Positions 43,849-52,641 of a stretch of 64,000 nt of DNA are shown piece by piece. The stretch is from Paracnuella aquatica (GTDB taxonomy: Bacteria > Bacteroidota > Bacteroidia > Chitinophagales > Chitinophagaceae). The notes under the pieces are model-generated. The model did no database searches, was not told the DNA's origin, and saw only the letters and a list, made by a program, of their open reading frames with translations. Made by a program: the position numbers and the translations under genes. Location: the NCBI RefSeq assembly GCF_003332885.2, contig NZ_QOWJ01000010.1, forward strand, positions 62,001-126,000, given 5' to 3'. Position 1 is the first letter of the stretch; every line of letters starts with the position of its first letter.

Positions 43849-44608
43849 ACTATCGCGTTATGTGCTGCACGATATTTTGCGCAGCAAAGTAGTGATTGCC
43901 TATACTTTGTTTTTGCTGGCAGTGGCGGTTACGCTGTTTCGCATGGAAGACAACACCAGTAAAGCGGTGATGAGCCTGACCAATATTGTGCTGATTGTAG
44001 TGCCGCTGGTAAGCATGGTGTTTGCCACCATTCACTATTACAATTCATACGAGTTTATTGAACTGATGTTGTCGCAGCCGGTGAGCCGGTCGCGCATTTT
44101 AATGAGTGAATATTTCGGCACTGCGTTTTCGATGGCCACTGCTTTCCTTGCAGGTGTGGGTATCCCGGTGCTCTTGTTTCAGCCCGATGCGGTAGGCATG
44201 GCGCTGCTGCTAACCGGTGTGTTGCTTACGTTTATATTCACATCGCTGGCTTTTTTGGCTTCTGTGTTGGCCCGCGATAAAGCCCGGGGCATCGGCATTG
44301 CGCTGATGCTGTGGTTTTATTTTGCGTTGATCTACGATGGGTTGGTGCTGAGCATCCTGTTTGCTTTTTCCGACTATCCACTGGAAAGTTTGACACTAGC
44401 CTTGTCATCGCTCAACCCGGTGGATCTGGGCCGCATTTTCCTGATGTTGAAAATGGACATCAGTGCCTTGATGGGATATACCGGTGCTACTTATAAAGAC
44501 TTTTTTGGTTCGTCTGTTGGTGCGTTGTATACCATTGGCATCATGGTAGTGTGGGCCATTATTCCCATGCTGCTTGCAGTGCGGGTGTTTAAGAAAAAAG
44601 ACCTATGA
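43841..44608 (+). CDS. nosY: ABC transporter permease NosY
   Basis: A 255-residue inner-membrane protein with six membrane helices of the ABC-2 permease type. The N-terminus (MLKLSRYVLHDILRSKVVIAY) and the motif FIELMLSQPVSRSRILMSEYFG after helix 2 are typical of NosY. It is the last gene of the operon and is followed by a strong terminator. Confidence 0.94.
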   Translation: MLKLSRYVLHDILRSKVVIAYTLFLLAVAVTLFRMEDNTSKAVMSLTNIVLIVVPLVSMVFATIHYYNSYEFIELMLSQPVSRSRILMSEYFGTAFSMATAFLAGVGIPVLLFQPDAVGMALLLTGVLLTFIFTSLAFLASVLARDKARGIGIALMLWFYFALIYDGLVLSILFAFSDYPLESLTLALSSLNPVDLGRIFLMLKMDISALMGYTGATYKDFFGSSVGALYTIGIMVVWAIIPMLLAVRVFKKKDL

Positions 44609-44706
44609 TTATTGCGATAGGAGATATACAATAAGAAAAAGATAAAAGGCGATAGATAAACAGCCAGACGACGTGTAGCGCTGCCGAAGGCCACTGAGAA
44701 AAATGC

Positions 44707-44750
44707 AAACGGGGTGCATACATTCAAAATGTATGCACCCCGTTTTTTTA
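44707..44750 (+). terminator. Terminator of the nos operon
   Basis: A perfect 17-bp stem (44707-44723 with 44729-44745), five-base loop and T7. It also faces the convergent cytochrome c gene. Confidence 0.92.
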
Positions 44751-44866
44751 TAGAGAAATTCGGGAGGTAAATTTTAAACAGCCAAACAGTGGTCTTTTTT
44801 TGTAAAAAAATAAACAACCGTTATGGCGTACAAAACTCCTGATTTCAGGAACCTAAGAAATCGTCG

Positions 44867-45373
44867 TTAGCTTTTGCCGTCGTTGTTGCGCATGAATTCC
44901 AGGATAGCCCTTGCGTCCTCATCAGAGAGGTTTTGGTTGGGCATGCGCACCAGGCACTCTTCCAGCATTTTTTGTGCAGCAGGGTCCTTTTGCAGCATCT
45001 CATCCACGTTGGTGGAAAAGTTCATGATCCATTCCGGAGTTCGGCGGTCGGTAACGCCTTTCCAGCCCGGGCCCACCATTTTTTCATCGGTGAGTTTGTG
45101 GCAGCTCTGGCATTTCATTTCATACACGGCCTTGCCGCTGGCTACCATTTTTTGATCGAGGGGGTGGGTAAGCTCCACGTTTTGAAACTTGCCGATGCCT
45201 TTATCACTGGCAGTTGCATCTGCTGTAGTGGGTGCTGCATCGGTAGTTGTAGGCGTTGTGGCAGTGGCATCGTTGTCTGTTGTGCTTGCTGCATTATTGC
45301 TGTCGTTGCCGCAACCAATACCAATAACAACAGCAACTGCCATTGCGATGGGAATGAGTTTGTTGAGTTTCAT
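44867..45373 (-). CDS. Lipoprotein cytochrome c, paralogue of the nos-operon cytochrome
   Basis: A 168-residue monoheme cytochrome with a lipobox ending GIGC21, a Thr/Ala/Asp-rich linker, heme motif CQSCH at 88-92 and axial methionine in LVRMPNQN. From the heme region on, it is nearly the same as the cytochrome at 37352-37822 (YEMKCQSCHKLTDEK, VGPGWK, RRTP, DEMLQKDP shared), so the pair arose by duplication and now brackets the nos operon in opposite orientation. ATG 45373 is preferred; 45379 would add two residues. The likely job is electron transfer in the periplasm. Confidence 0.9.
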   Translation of the reverse strand: MKLNKLIPIAMAVAVVIGIGCGNDSNNAASTTDNDATATTPTTTDAAPTTADATASDKGIGKFQNVELTHPLDQKMVASGKAVYEMKCQSCHKLTDEKMVGPGWKGVTDRRTPEWIMNFSTNVDEMLQKDPAAQKMLEECLVRMPNQNLSDEDARAILEFMRNNDGKS

Positions 45374-45479
45374 GATCATGAATTTGATGAGTGAGTAAAT
45401 ATATATGAGGCTTGTTCTGAGGCTTATCCTAAAGTTAAGCGCAATAGTTTATACAAAAATGAGTAGATCGCATTTTCGG

Positions 45480-45689
45480 TTATGGGTGCTGGTGAGTCGT
45501 ATCTGTTGTATCGCCCCTGATTATTGCAGCGTCCGGCACAATAGCCGAATCGTTGACAATGGTCATTGAATCAGGTATGGCTTCCGAAGGCGGCTGTGTG
45601 CCGGAAGGATCTTCCAGCCTGGCTCCGGAATCGTTGCCACATGCGGCAAACATCATTGCCACCACTACAATGAATAAAAACCGTTTCAT
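45480..45689 (-). CDS. Small lipoprotein
   Basis: A 69-residue lipoprotein with lipobox FAAC (C17). The mature part is acidic and disordered-looking, rich in Asp, Ser, Pro and Thr, and ends in HQHP. No family is recognised. The start at 45689 begins the signal peptide. Confidence 0.55.
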   Translation of the reverse strand: MKRFLFIVVVAMMFAACGNDSGARLEDPSGTQPPSEAIPDSMTIVNDSAIVPDAAIIRGDTTDTTHQHP

Positions 45690-45900
45690 GCATACAGGCC
45701 TCCAAAAGCGGTGCCATAATGCTTTGTGTTTTTGCTGCATGTACACCGCGTTGTTTGCTTTGGTTGTGCAAAAAAAATAGCATGCATTTATTCAATATGC
45801 AATACTGCGTGCATCAGTGTTGCAACGCATTTTTTATAACCTGCAAAAACGCATCTTTTTATAACAAAAGGGCAAGGTATCTTAGAACAAATATTTACTG

Positions 45901-46479
45901 TTGCCGCTGCAGTTGTTACAACAATTTATTGCGCCCATTCATCCACTCAAAAGCGAAGAGCTCGACGCATTTTTGGCGCAATGGGAGCCCCTTTCCTGTA
46001 AGCGCAAAGTGGTACTCACCGCATCCGGCACCACCGAACGCCATCTTTATTTTGTGCTGGACGGCGTGCAGCGCTGTTATTGCATTACGCCCCAAGGTGC
46101 CGAAGCCACGCTGGTATTTACCTACCCCTATTCCTTTTCCGGCGTAGCCGATTCTTTTTTAACGCAAACGCCCACCCAGTATGTGTTTGAAACCTTAACG
46201 GCCAGCCGGTTTTTGCGCACCACCTACGGCCAAATGGAGCGGTTGATGCAATATTACCCCAATGTGCAAACGCTTTTCTTTAAAACAACGGCGCTGGCTT
46301 TTAAAGGCCTGCTGGAGCGGCAGGCAGAGCTGCAATATTTTAGCGCCGAGGACAAGTTCCGGCGCCTGTTGCAACGCAGCCCGCATGTGTTGCAACTTAT
46401 TCCACACAAATACCTGGCGTCGTATCTCGGCATCGATCCCGCAACATTCAGCAAGCTGCTGGGCTCGGTACGTATTTAA
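45901..46479 (+). CDS. Crp/Fnr-family transcriptional regulator
   Basis: A 192-residue regulator with a cyclic-nucleotide-binding-like barrel (residues ~10-125; RKVVLTASGTTERHLYFVLDGVQRCY) and a short C-terminal HTH (KYLASYLGIDPATFSKLLGSVRI). It lacks the cysteines of FNR. The C-terminus stops right after the recognition helix, as in a common Bacteroidota subgroup. No ATG exists before the conserved start, so translation probably begins at TTG 45901. Its place next to the nos region makes it a candidate controller of respiration genes. Confidence 0.85.
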   Translation: MPLQLLQQFIAPIHPLKSEELDAFLAQWEPLSCKRKVVLTASGTTERHLYFVLDGVQRCYCITPQGAEATLVFTYPYSFSGVADSFLTQTPTQYVFETLTASRFLRTTYGQMERLMQYYPNVQTLFFKTTALAFKGLLERQAELQYFSAEDKFRRLLQRSPHVLQLIPHKYLASYLGIDPATFSKLLGSVRI

Positions 46480-46658
46480 GCTCAAGCTTACAACTGCCAC
46501 TTGATGGCCGTTTCCTCCGCCACATTGATGCGGCAAATTGCCGGAAACATTCTTTTTTTTATTGGTTAAGTCGGCAGATTGGGGTGTTGCGCCACAGGCG
46601 TGGGTGCGGGCAAAGATTTTGCAAAACCATTTCAAATAGTTTTCAAAAAGCCATTTGT

Positions 46659-47276
46659 ATGAAAAAGTTTAAAAGCGAAGACCTTATCCATAAACTCCAG
46701 GAAGACGTACGCCAGATCATTGCCGCCGCAGAGCATTTCCGCGGCATCGACAAAATAAAGCTCAATTACCCGCCGGCCGAGGGCTCGTGGAGCGTGGTGC
46801 AGGTGCTGGAGCACCTCAATATGTACAACCGCCACTACCTGCCCGAGATCGAAAAATCGGTGGCCATTATTCCAAAGGAGTGGAGCTCCTGGTTTGTCCC
46901 GGGTTTCTTTGGCGATTATTTTACCCGCCTGATGCTACCCGGCAACGTGTACGAAGTAAAGAACAAAATGAAGGCGCCCAAGGGCTACCGCCCCGAGAAA
47001 ACGCTGAACAGCGAGGCCGTGCTGGACGAATTTATCCAACACCAGAACAAGCTCCTCCAACTGTTGGAAATATCGCGGAAACGCAACCTCAACGAGATCC
47101 GGATCCCGATCACGATTTCTAAACTGGTGAAATTAAAATTGGGCGATACGTTCCGGTTTTTGGTGGCACACGAGCAGCGCCATATGCTGCAGGCCCGCAA
47201 TGCTTTGAAAACCTTGGGCATTTCTACCAGCCAGTTCCCGGTGCTGATGTCGGGCATGGCGCTGGCCGGCCGATAA
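46659..47276 (+). CDS. DinB-like four-helix protein
   Basis: A 205-residue protein of the DinB/YfiT-like superfamily, a four-helix bundle that usually binds a metal through three histidines. The first lies in SWSVVQVLEHLNMYNRHYLPE (quoted in outline), and two more lie in FLVAHEQRHMLQARNAL. Members act as thiol-dependent transferases or have unknown roles. It is unrelated to DNA polymerase IV despite the name. ATG 46659 begins the bundle. Confidence 0.8.
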   Translation: MKKFKSEDLIHKLQEDVRQIIAAAEHFRGIDKIKLNYPPAEGSWSVVQVLEHLNMYNRHYLPEIEKSVAIIPKEWSSWFVPGFFGDYFTRLMLPGNVYEVKNKMKAPKGYRPEKTLNSEAVLDEFIQHQNKLLQLLEISRKRNLNEIRIPITISKLVKLKLGDTFRFLVAHEQRHMLQARNALKTLGISTSQFPVLMSGMALAGR

Positions 47277-47298
47277 TAGTAAGACCTGTATATTTTTG

Positions 47299-47341
47299 AT
47301 GCAGGGTGTTGTGCCGTTGGCACGGTGCCCTGCATTTTTTT
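47299..47341. terminator. Bidirectional terminator between DinB-like gene and rimM
   Basis: ATGCAGGG (47299-47306) pairs with CCCTGCAT (47328-47335), with an inner GTGCC/GGCAC pair and a run of seven T. Confidence 0.85.
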
Positions 47342-47369
47342 ATAAATAACAAATAGGGAAGAGCATTGC

Positions 47370-47888
47370 TTACAGGAGATACACATCCAGCAGCCCTTCG
47401 GGTAGCTCCACCACCACGCGGCGGCCTTTGTGGTCGATGCGCAGCAGGGTGCTTTCGTTGAGCGGGATAAATGCTTCTTTTTCCTGGATGCTGAGGCGGC
47501 AAATTACCTGGTGCGGCTGCTCAATGACTTCGAGGATGGTGCCCAGCGGCTGCTTGTTTTCTTCAATGGTGTAGCCCAGCAGGTTGATGGGTGCCGTTTT
47601 TGCCGAAAACTTTTTGAAATCTTCCTCCTTTAGCCACACTTCTTTTTGCGCCAGCTTCACAGCTGCTTCGCGGGTGTCCACATCCTGCACTTTCACATAA
47701 GTTTCTTCCTCGCTTTTGGCGCGGGCCGTTTCAATAAAATAAGGGATAAACGAGTTGGCCCGCTCTTCAATAAAAAATGCGGAAAGGCCTTTCAGCGCCG
47801 TTTTTTTTCCCAGGCTGTGTTTCAGGATCAGTTCGCCTTTAAGGCCAAATATGGAAACCAGTTTTCCAATTTTAAAATAATCGGTCAT
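47370..47888 (-). CDS. rimM: Ribosome maturation factor RimM
   Basis: RimM binds ribosomal protein S19 and helps mature the 30S head. The 172-residue protein has the N-terminal RimM barrel (YFKIGKLVSIFGLKGELILKH) and a C-terminal PRC-barrel domain (INLLGYTIEENKQPLGTILEV; FIPLNESTLLRID). It lies downstream of rpsP on the same strand, 165 bases apart, with a terminator-like hairpin in the gap. Confidence 0.94.
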   Translation of the reverse strand: MTDYFKIGKLVSIFGLKGELILKHSLGKKTALKGLSAFFIEERANSFIPYFIETARAKSEEETYVKVQDVDTREAAVKLAQKEVWLKEEDFKKFSAKTAPINLLGYTIEENKQPLGTILEVIEQPHQVICRLSIQEKEAFIPLNESTLLRIDHKGRRVVVELPEGLLDVYLL

Positions 47889-47998
47889 TGCAGGAGGATA
47901 AAGTTTAAATCGGACAGCTAAGTTCCGGCCGGGGTGTTGATTTTTAACTGATTAAAGTTAGCAGCGGCGCAAACATGGGCGGTATGCGCCATAAAAAA

Positions 47999-48029
47999 AA
48001 GGTGGTTTTGCACCGGGCAAAACCACCTT
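47999..48029 (-). terminator. Terminator or attenuator between rpsP and rimM
   Basis: A perfect 13-bp stem (AAGGTGGTTTTGC at 47999-48011 with its complement at 48017-48029) and, on the minus strand, a following run of eight T. Confidence 0.85.
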
Positions 48030-48053
48030 AATACATTCAAGCAGGCAGGTTTG

Positions 48054-48503
48054 TTATCCTTCTTGACCTTCGCTGGCGCGGGGCGCTGGGCGCTCCTGAC
48101 GGCGATAGGGTGGATTTCTGCGGGCTCTTCTTTCTTGCATGGCCTGCTGCTGGCGCTTTTGAATCTGGGCTTCGTGCTCAAGGTGCCACGACTGGAATTT
48201 CTCCATAGCGGTAGCATCATCAAACAGACCCAGTTTCACTCCGCGCAACAGGTGCTTCAGGTACAGTACGCCTTTTTGAGATAAAATCTTCCGTACGGTG
48301 TCGGTAGGCTGAGCGCCTTTGTGCAGCCATTCCAGCGACTTTTGACGGTCGAGCTGAACGGTAGCGGGGCTGGTCAGGGGATTGTAAGTACCGAGTTTTT
48401 GGATGAATTTACCATCGCGTGGGGCGCGGGCATCTGCCACAACAATGAAATAGAACGGGCGCTTCTTAGACCCGTGCCTTTGCAGTCGGATTTTAACTGG
48501 CAT
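48054..48503 (-). CDS. rpsP: 30S ribosomal protein S16
   Basis: Ribosomal protein S16, 149 residues. The N-terminal ~85 residues hold the conserved core ([33 protein letters not shown]). The C-terminal extension of about 60 residues is rich in Gln, Arg and Glu and is typical of Bacteroidota. A TACTTTTG promoter box lies about 44 bases upstream of the ATG. Confidence 0.97.
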   Translation of the reverse strand: MPVKIRLQRHGSKKRPFYFIVVADARAPRDGKFIQKLGTYNPLTSPATVQLDRQKSLEWLHKGAQPTDTVRKILSQKGVLYLKHLLRGVKLGLFDDATAMEKFQSWHLEHEAQIQKRQQQAMQERRARRNPPYRRQERPAPRASEGQEG

Positions 48504-48546
48504 CTTAAATAGACATTTAAATGCGTGAATGATAAGGTTAACGGCG

Positions 48547-48554
48547 CAAAAGTA
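48547..48554 (-). promoter_or_regulatory. -7 promoter element of rpsP
   Basis: The minus strand reads TACTTTTG, matching TAnnTTTG, 43 bases before the rpsP ATG. Confidence 0.55.
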
Positions 48555-48737
48555 AGGCCGTCTGACAATATAGACAAACCGGAGGGGATTTTACGGAAAA
48601 ATTTAAGAACTGCCGGCTATAAAAAGCGCTGGCTGAACAATCGGTAAAACCGGGGTGGCAAACGATCCATTTTTTGCATGATTTCTAATCAGTTAGCACA
48701 GCAGCAAGATTAAGGCAGCGCATTTTACCCAAATAAA

Positions 48738-48768
48738 AAGCCCCGCGCAACGGCTGTTGGCGGGGCTT
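48738..48768 (-). terminator. Terminator of ffh
   Basis: A nine-bp stem AAGCCCCGC (48738-48746) with its complement (48760-48768). A T-rich stretch follows on the minus strand. Confidence 0.8.
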
Positions 48769-48788
48769 AAAATGGGTGTGTGCGGCCA

Positions 48789-50111
48789 CTATCTTTTCAT
48801 GCCGGGCATCATGCGGCCCATTGGCATTTTGTTCATCATTTTCATCATTTCCCGCATTTGCTCAAACTGTTTCATAAAGGCATTTACTTCCGAAATGTCC
48901 TTGCCGGAGCCTTTGGCAATGCGTTTGCGGCGGCTGCCGTCAATTTTGTCGGGGTTGGCCCGCTCCATGGGCGTCATGGAATTGATAATGGCCTCGATGC
49001 CTTTAAATGCGTCGTCGGAAATATCAATGTCCTTGATGGCTTTGCCTACACCGGGAATCATCGCCATCAGGTCTTTCAGGTTACCCATCCGCTTGATCTG
49101 CTCCAGTTGCTGTTTGAAATCGGCAAAATCGAACTGGTTTTTGCGGATCTTTTTTTCCAGCTTTTTGGCCTGCTCTTCGTCGAACTGCGCCTGGGCTTTT
49201 TCTACCAGCGTAGTAATATCGCCCATCCCCAGGATCCGCTGTGCCATCCGCTCGGGGTAAAACACATCGAGGGTATCCAGCTTTTCGCCACTCGATATAA
49301 ACTTGATGGGCTTATCAACGGTGTATTTAATGGAAAGCGCCGCACCGCCGCGGGTATCGCCATCGAGCTTGGTGAGCACCACTCCGCTAAAATCGAGGCG
49401 GTCGTTAAAGGCCTTGGCAGTGTTTACCGCATCCTGGCCGGTCATGCTGTCCACCACAAACAGGATTTCCTGCGGGGCCACAGCAGCCTTGATATTAGCC
49501 ACTTCGGTCATCATCGCTTCGTCTACCGCCAGGCGGCCTGCAGTATCGATGATCACCACGTTTTTGTTTTTAGCGCGGGCTTCGCGAATGGCATTTTGTG
49601 CAATCTCCACCGGGTTTTTATTTTCCGGTTCCAAGTGCACGTCTACGCCAATTTGCTCGCCCAGCACACGAAGCTGCTCCATAGCCGCAGGGCGGTACAC
49701 GTCGGCAGCCACCAGGATGGGAGACAGCTTTTTTTGCTTTTTCAGGAAATTAGCCAGCTTGCCGCTAAAGGTGGTTTTACCCGAACCCTGCAGGCCGGCA
49801 ATCAGGATGACTGCCGGTGCGCCTTTGGAATTGAATTCGGCTGCTTCGCCACCCATCAGGGATACCAGTTCGTCCTTTACGATCTTCACCATCAGCTGGC
49901 TGGGCGAAATGGCGTTGATCACTTTTTCGCCGAGGGCTTCGTCTTTTATTTTGTCGGTAAATTCCTTGGCAATCTTAAAGTTTACGTCGGCGTCCACCAG
50001 GGCCCGGCGAATTTCTTTAACCGTGGCCGCTACGTTCAGCTCGGTGATTTTTCCTTCACCTTTCAGGTTTTTAAAGGCACCTTCCAGCCGGTCGCTTAAT
50101 GATTCGAACAT
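48789..50111 (-). CDS. ffh: Signal recognition particle protein
   Basis: Ffh is the GTPase of the signal recognition particle, which targets nascent membrane proteins to FtsY. The 440-residue protein has the N domain, the G domain with LQGSGKTTFSGKLA, IIDTAGRLAVDEAMM and TKLDGDTRGGAAL, and a methionine-rich M domain (MKMMNKMPMGRMMPGMKR at the end). ATG 50111 gives the family N-terminus MFESLSDRLEGAFKNLKG; the longer frame runs into repeat DNA. I could not find the SRP RNA in this window. Confidence 0.97.
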   Translation of the reverse strand: MFESLSDRLEGAFKNLKGEGKITELNVAATVKEIRRALVDADVNFKIAKEFTDKIKDEALGEKVINAISPSQLMVKIVKDELVSLMGGEAAEFNSKGAPAVILIAGLQGSGKTTFSGKLANFLKKQKKLSPILVAADVYRPAAMEQLRVLGEQIGVDVHLEPENKNPVEIAQNAIREARAKNKNVVIIDTAGRLAVDEAMMTEVANIKAAVAPQEILFVVDSMTGQDAVNTAKAFNDRLDFSGVVLTKLDGDTRGGAALSIKYTVDKPIKFISSGEKLDTLDVFYPERMAQRILGMGDITTLVEKAQAQFDEEQAKKLEKKIRKNQFDFADFKQQLEQIKRMGNLKDLMAMIPGVGKAIKDIDISDDAFKGIEAIINSMTPMERANPDKIDGSRRKRIAKGSGKDISEVNAFMKQFEQMREMMKMMNKMPMGRMMPGMKR

Positions 50112-50142
50112 AGTATGAGTAGTGCTTTGAATTATGTTTTTT

Positions 50143-50223
50143 GAACCACAAAGACACCAAGGAACAAAAGGCACACAAAGTATTTCTTGGTGCATCTTGT
50201 TTGTCTTTGTGCCTTTGTGGTTC
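50143..50223. repeat. Palindromic repeat, family C copy 2
   Basis: Outer arms GAACCACAAAG (50143-50153) and CTTTGTGGTTC (50213-50223), with imperfect inner pairing through ACACCAAGGA / TCTTGGTG. It lies in the leader of ffh. Confidence 0.75.
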
Positions 50224-50241
50224 TATTTCAGGGCAATAAAA

Positions 50242-50264
50242 AAGTGAATAGAGCCTATTCACTT
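50242..50264 (-). terminator. Terminator between rpoD and ffh
   Basis: A perfect 10-bp stem AAGTGAATAG (50242-50251) with its complement (50255-50264). A T6 run follows on the minus strand, so it would end the rpoD transcript. Confidence 0.75.
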
Positions 50265-50379
50265 GTACAAGTTGCAAATATAAGAAGATTGGCAAACCTG
50301 AAGTTTGCTCTGTTTTGCAGCCAATAATAAATAATCCAATAATCAATAATGCCCCAAGCTATCAACTGTCAACACCCAA

Positions 50380-51252
50380 CTAGTTCCCACCCAGGTATGG
50401 CCGGAGCGCTTTGGTGCGGCTGTTGGCTTTGAGTTTGGTGATGGCTTTGTCTTTGATCTGCCGAACCCGTTCGCGGGTGAGGTTGAATTTTTCACCAATG
50501 TCTTCCAGGCTCAGCGGGTGGTCAACCCCGATGCCGAAAAAGTAGCAGATCACATCTTTCTGGCGTTCCGTAAGGGTTTGCAGCGACCGGTTGATCTCGA
50601 TCCGCAACGACTGTTTGTATTCCAGCTCGTTGTCGGTTTTTTCGGCGTTGGTATTTTCCAGCACATCCAGCAGGGTGCTTTCTTCACCTTCCGAAAGGGG
50701 CGTATCCATACTTACATGTCGGGCATTGATGCCCAGGCTGGAGGCCACTTCCTCGAGGTCCATGTTCAGCAGGTCGGCCAGTTCTTCGGCGGAAGGCTCC
50801 CGTTCAAATTCCTGTTCCAGTTGCGAAAACGCTTTCTGGATGCGGTTGGTGAGGCCCACTTTGTTGAGCGGCAGCCGCACAATACGGGCCTGCTCGGCCA
50901 GAGCCTGCAAAATAGATTGGCGGATCCACCAAACTGCGTAGGAGATGAATTTAAACCCGCGGGTTTCGTCAAAGCGTTGAGCGGCTTTGATCAGGCCAAG
51001 GTTTCCTTCGTTGATGAGATCGGGGAGGGAAAGGCCCTGGTTCTGGTACTGTTTGGCAACAGACACTACAAAGCGCAAGTTGGCTTTGGTGAGGCGGTTG
51101 AGGGCTTGCTGATCGCCCTGTTTGATGAGTGTGGCGAGGCGTACCTCTTCTTCTGGTGAAACAAGGTCCACTTTGCCAATTTCCTGAAGGTATTTTTCCA
51201 GGCTTTGAGATTCACGATTGGTGATTGACTTCGTGATCTTCAGTTGACGCAT
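50380..51252 (-). CDS. rpoD: Primary RNA polymerase sigma factor RpoD
   Basis: The housekeeping sigma factor in the short Bacteroidota form (290 residues), lacking region 1.1 and the non-conserved insert. Region 1.2 ([20 protein letters not shown]), region 2 ([38 protein letters not shown]), region 3 and region 4 ([19 protein letters not shown]) are present. It directs transcription from TAnnTTTG promoters in this phylum. Start 51252 gives [10 protein letters not shown], the usual N-terminus; 51258 would add two residues. Confidence 0.96.
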   Translation of the reverse strand: MRQLKITKSITNRESQSLEKYLQEIGKVDLVSPEEEVRLATLIKQGDQQALNRLTKANLRFVVSVAKQYQNQGLSLPDLINEGNLGLIKAAQRFDETRGFKFISYAVWWIRQSILQALAEQARIVRLPLNKVGLTNRIQKAFSQLEQEFEREPSAEELADLLNMDLEEVASSLGINARHVSMDTPLSEGEESTLLDVLENTNAEKTDNELEYKQSLRIEINRSLQTLTERQKDVICYFFGIGVDHPLSLEDIGEKFNLTRERVRQIKDKAITKLKANSRTKALRPYLGGN

Positions 51253-51538
51253 GCTCATAGGATGGCATTTAAGATGGTTATTTGAGGTTGCAGTTCAGGT
51301 CCGTCTTGGCTAAGGGATCCCAAATGTTCCATCACATTTCCGGGTGCATCAGTTCGTAGGTTGTGTGTTCGTTTGTCCAAATTAAGAAAACCTGCAATGT
51401 GAAAAAAAATTATTTTAAGATTCCTTTTACATTTTTTGAAAAAGGCTTAAATACGTTTCTATCGGCAGGTAGGAAAAAATTTTGGTGGTTGAATTATTTT
51501 CCTGTTATTGCACCCCCCGACAAGCTTAATTAGCGCAA

Positions 51539-51922
51539 ATGAGTAAAAAGCAACTCTATACATTAGAATACCCGGTTCGCTGTTCTCCTGCAATCCTGTA
51601 CGAGTTCCTGTCTACGGCCAGCGGCCTGCAGGAGTGGTTTGCCGATAAGGTAGATGAGCGGGACGGGCAGTTTATTTTTTCGTGGAATGGCTCTTCGGAA
51701 ATTGCCGAAGTGGTGGAAAGCGAAGAGGACCGTTTTGTGCGGTATCACTGGACGCATGCCCCGAAGGAAGAATACTTTGAGTTCCGCATCGAAAAATCGG
51801 AAGTAACCAACCAGACCATTTTGGTGATCAAAGATTTTGCGGAAAAAAAAGAAATCAAAGACCAGAGCATGCTTTGGGATTATCAGGTGAAAGACCTGTT
51901 TCACCGCCTGGGTAGCAACTAA
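51539..51922 (+). CDS. START-like (SRPBCC) domain protein
   Basis: A 127-residue protein with the START/AHSA1-like helix-grip fold: YTLEYPVRCSPAILYEFLST at the start, GLQEWFADKVDERDG after it, and a long C-terminal helix. Such proteins are common in Bacteroidota and bind hydrophobic ligands; the ligand is unknown. The 3' end overlaps the convergent next gene by 68 bases. Confidence 0.82.
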   Translation: MSKKQLYTLEYPVRCSPAILYEFLSTASGLQEWFADKVDERDGQFIFSWNGSSEIAEVVESEEDRFVRYHWTHAPKEEYFEFRIEKSEVTNQTILVIKDFAEKKEIKDQSMLWDYQVKDLFHRLGSN

Positions 51923-52514
51923 GCGCCCCGCACTGTTCCAGCAAAAAGCACCAGCTTTCCCATAAATTATTTGCTGCATGAGGCCAGCTTTGAAGCGGCC
52001 ACCATGCAGCAATTTTTATATGCGGCCGGCTATGCACCAGTTCTGCAAAGCCCGTTGCTGTAAATGCCTTGACCGGCTGGTAATTGCCGCCATCGAAATG
52101 ATGTGCCCACGGATCGGGACCCGTTTGTACAAAATAGCCGCGCTGGGCCAGTTGTGGATAACTTTCAGAAATGCGGTTTGCCAGCTCATTTTTCCAAACC
52201 CCCGAAAGGTGCAGGGTGCTGCTGAAAAAACGGCCCCACCAGAAAAATGTGCGGATGGCAAAAATGTCTTCCTGTCCAAACAGCCTTGGGTAATCGAGCA
52301 TCAGGTAGGGAAGGCCGCCATAGTTTTCGCCGCGGGCAATTTTGGGCGGTACAGTGGCAAATGGTGCCGCCACCTGCACCCCTTGCATTTGGTGTTGCAG
52401 CCCTGCCAGCAGCGCCTTTGCTTTTTCCATAATACGGTTCTTCGTTAAAATCAGTTCCGCATCGTATACCAACGCCATCTCGGCAGCCGAAAGCTGTATT
52501 TTTGCCTCCTCCAT
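51855..52514 (-). CDS. Hypothetical protein, conserved-looking, function unknown
   Basis: A 219-residue soluble-looking protein. The N-terminal part is helical (LSAAEMALVYDAELILTKNR); the middle is rich in aromatic residues (YLMLDYPRLFG, IRTFFWWGRFFSSTLHLSG) and ends near IAAWWPLQSWPHA. I do not recognise a function. The last ~23 residues (Gly/Pro/Cys-rich) lie over the 3' end of the convergent START-like gene and do not look conserved. No signal peptide. Confidence 0.65.
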   Translation of the reverse strand: MEEAKIQLSAAEMALVYDAELILTKNRIMEKAKALLAGLQHQMQGVQVAAPFATVPPKIARGENYGGLPYLMLDYPRLFGQEDIFAIRTFFWWGRFFSSTLHLSGVWKNELANRISESYPQLAQRGYFVQTGPDPWAHHFDGGNYQPVKAFTATGFAELVHSRPHIKIAAWWPLQSWPHAANNLWESWCFLLEQCGALSCYPGGETGLSPDNPKACSGL

Positions 52515-52539
52515 AAACGGAAATTAAGTGGATTAATTT

Positions 52540-52622
52540 GAACCACTAAGACACAAAGGCCACGAAGCAACACAAAGAAGATTGCTTCGTGTACCGTTCC
52601 TGTCTTGGTGTATTGGTGGTTC
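52540..52622. repeat. Palindromic repeat, family C copy 3
   Basis: Outer arms GAACCAC (52540-52546) and GTGGTTC (52616-52622), with inner CACGAAGCAA / TTGCTTCGTG. It forms the leader of the permease gene. Confidence 0.75.
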
Positions 52623-52641
52623 AAAAGAAAAAATTACGCAG

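Noticed and set aside
48780-50099. A 439-codon open frame on the plus strand opposite ffh
   Set aside because: It mirrors the ffh reading frame; ffh is certain, and the antisense product is rich in His, Phe and Val without any domain.
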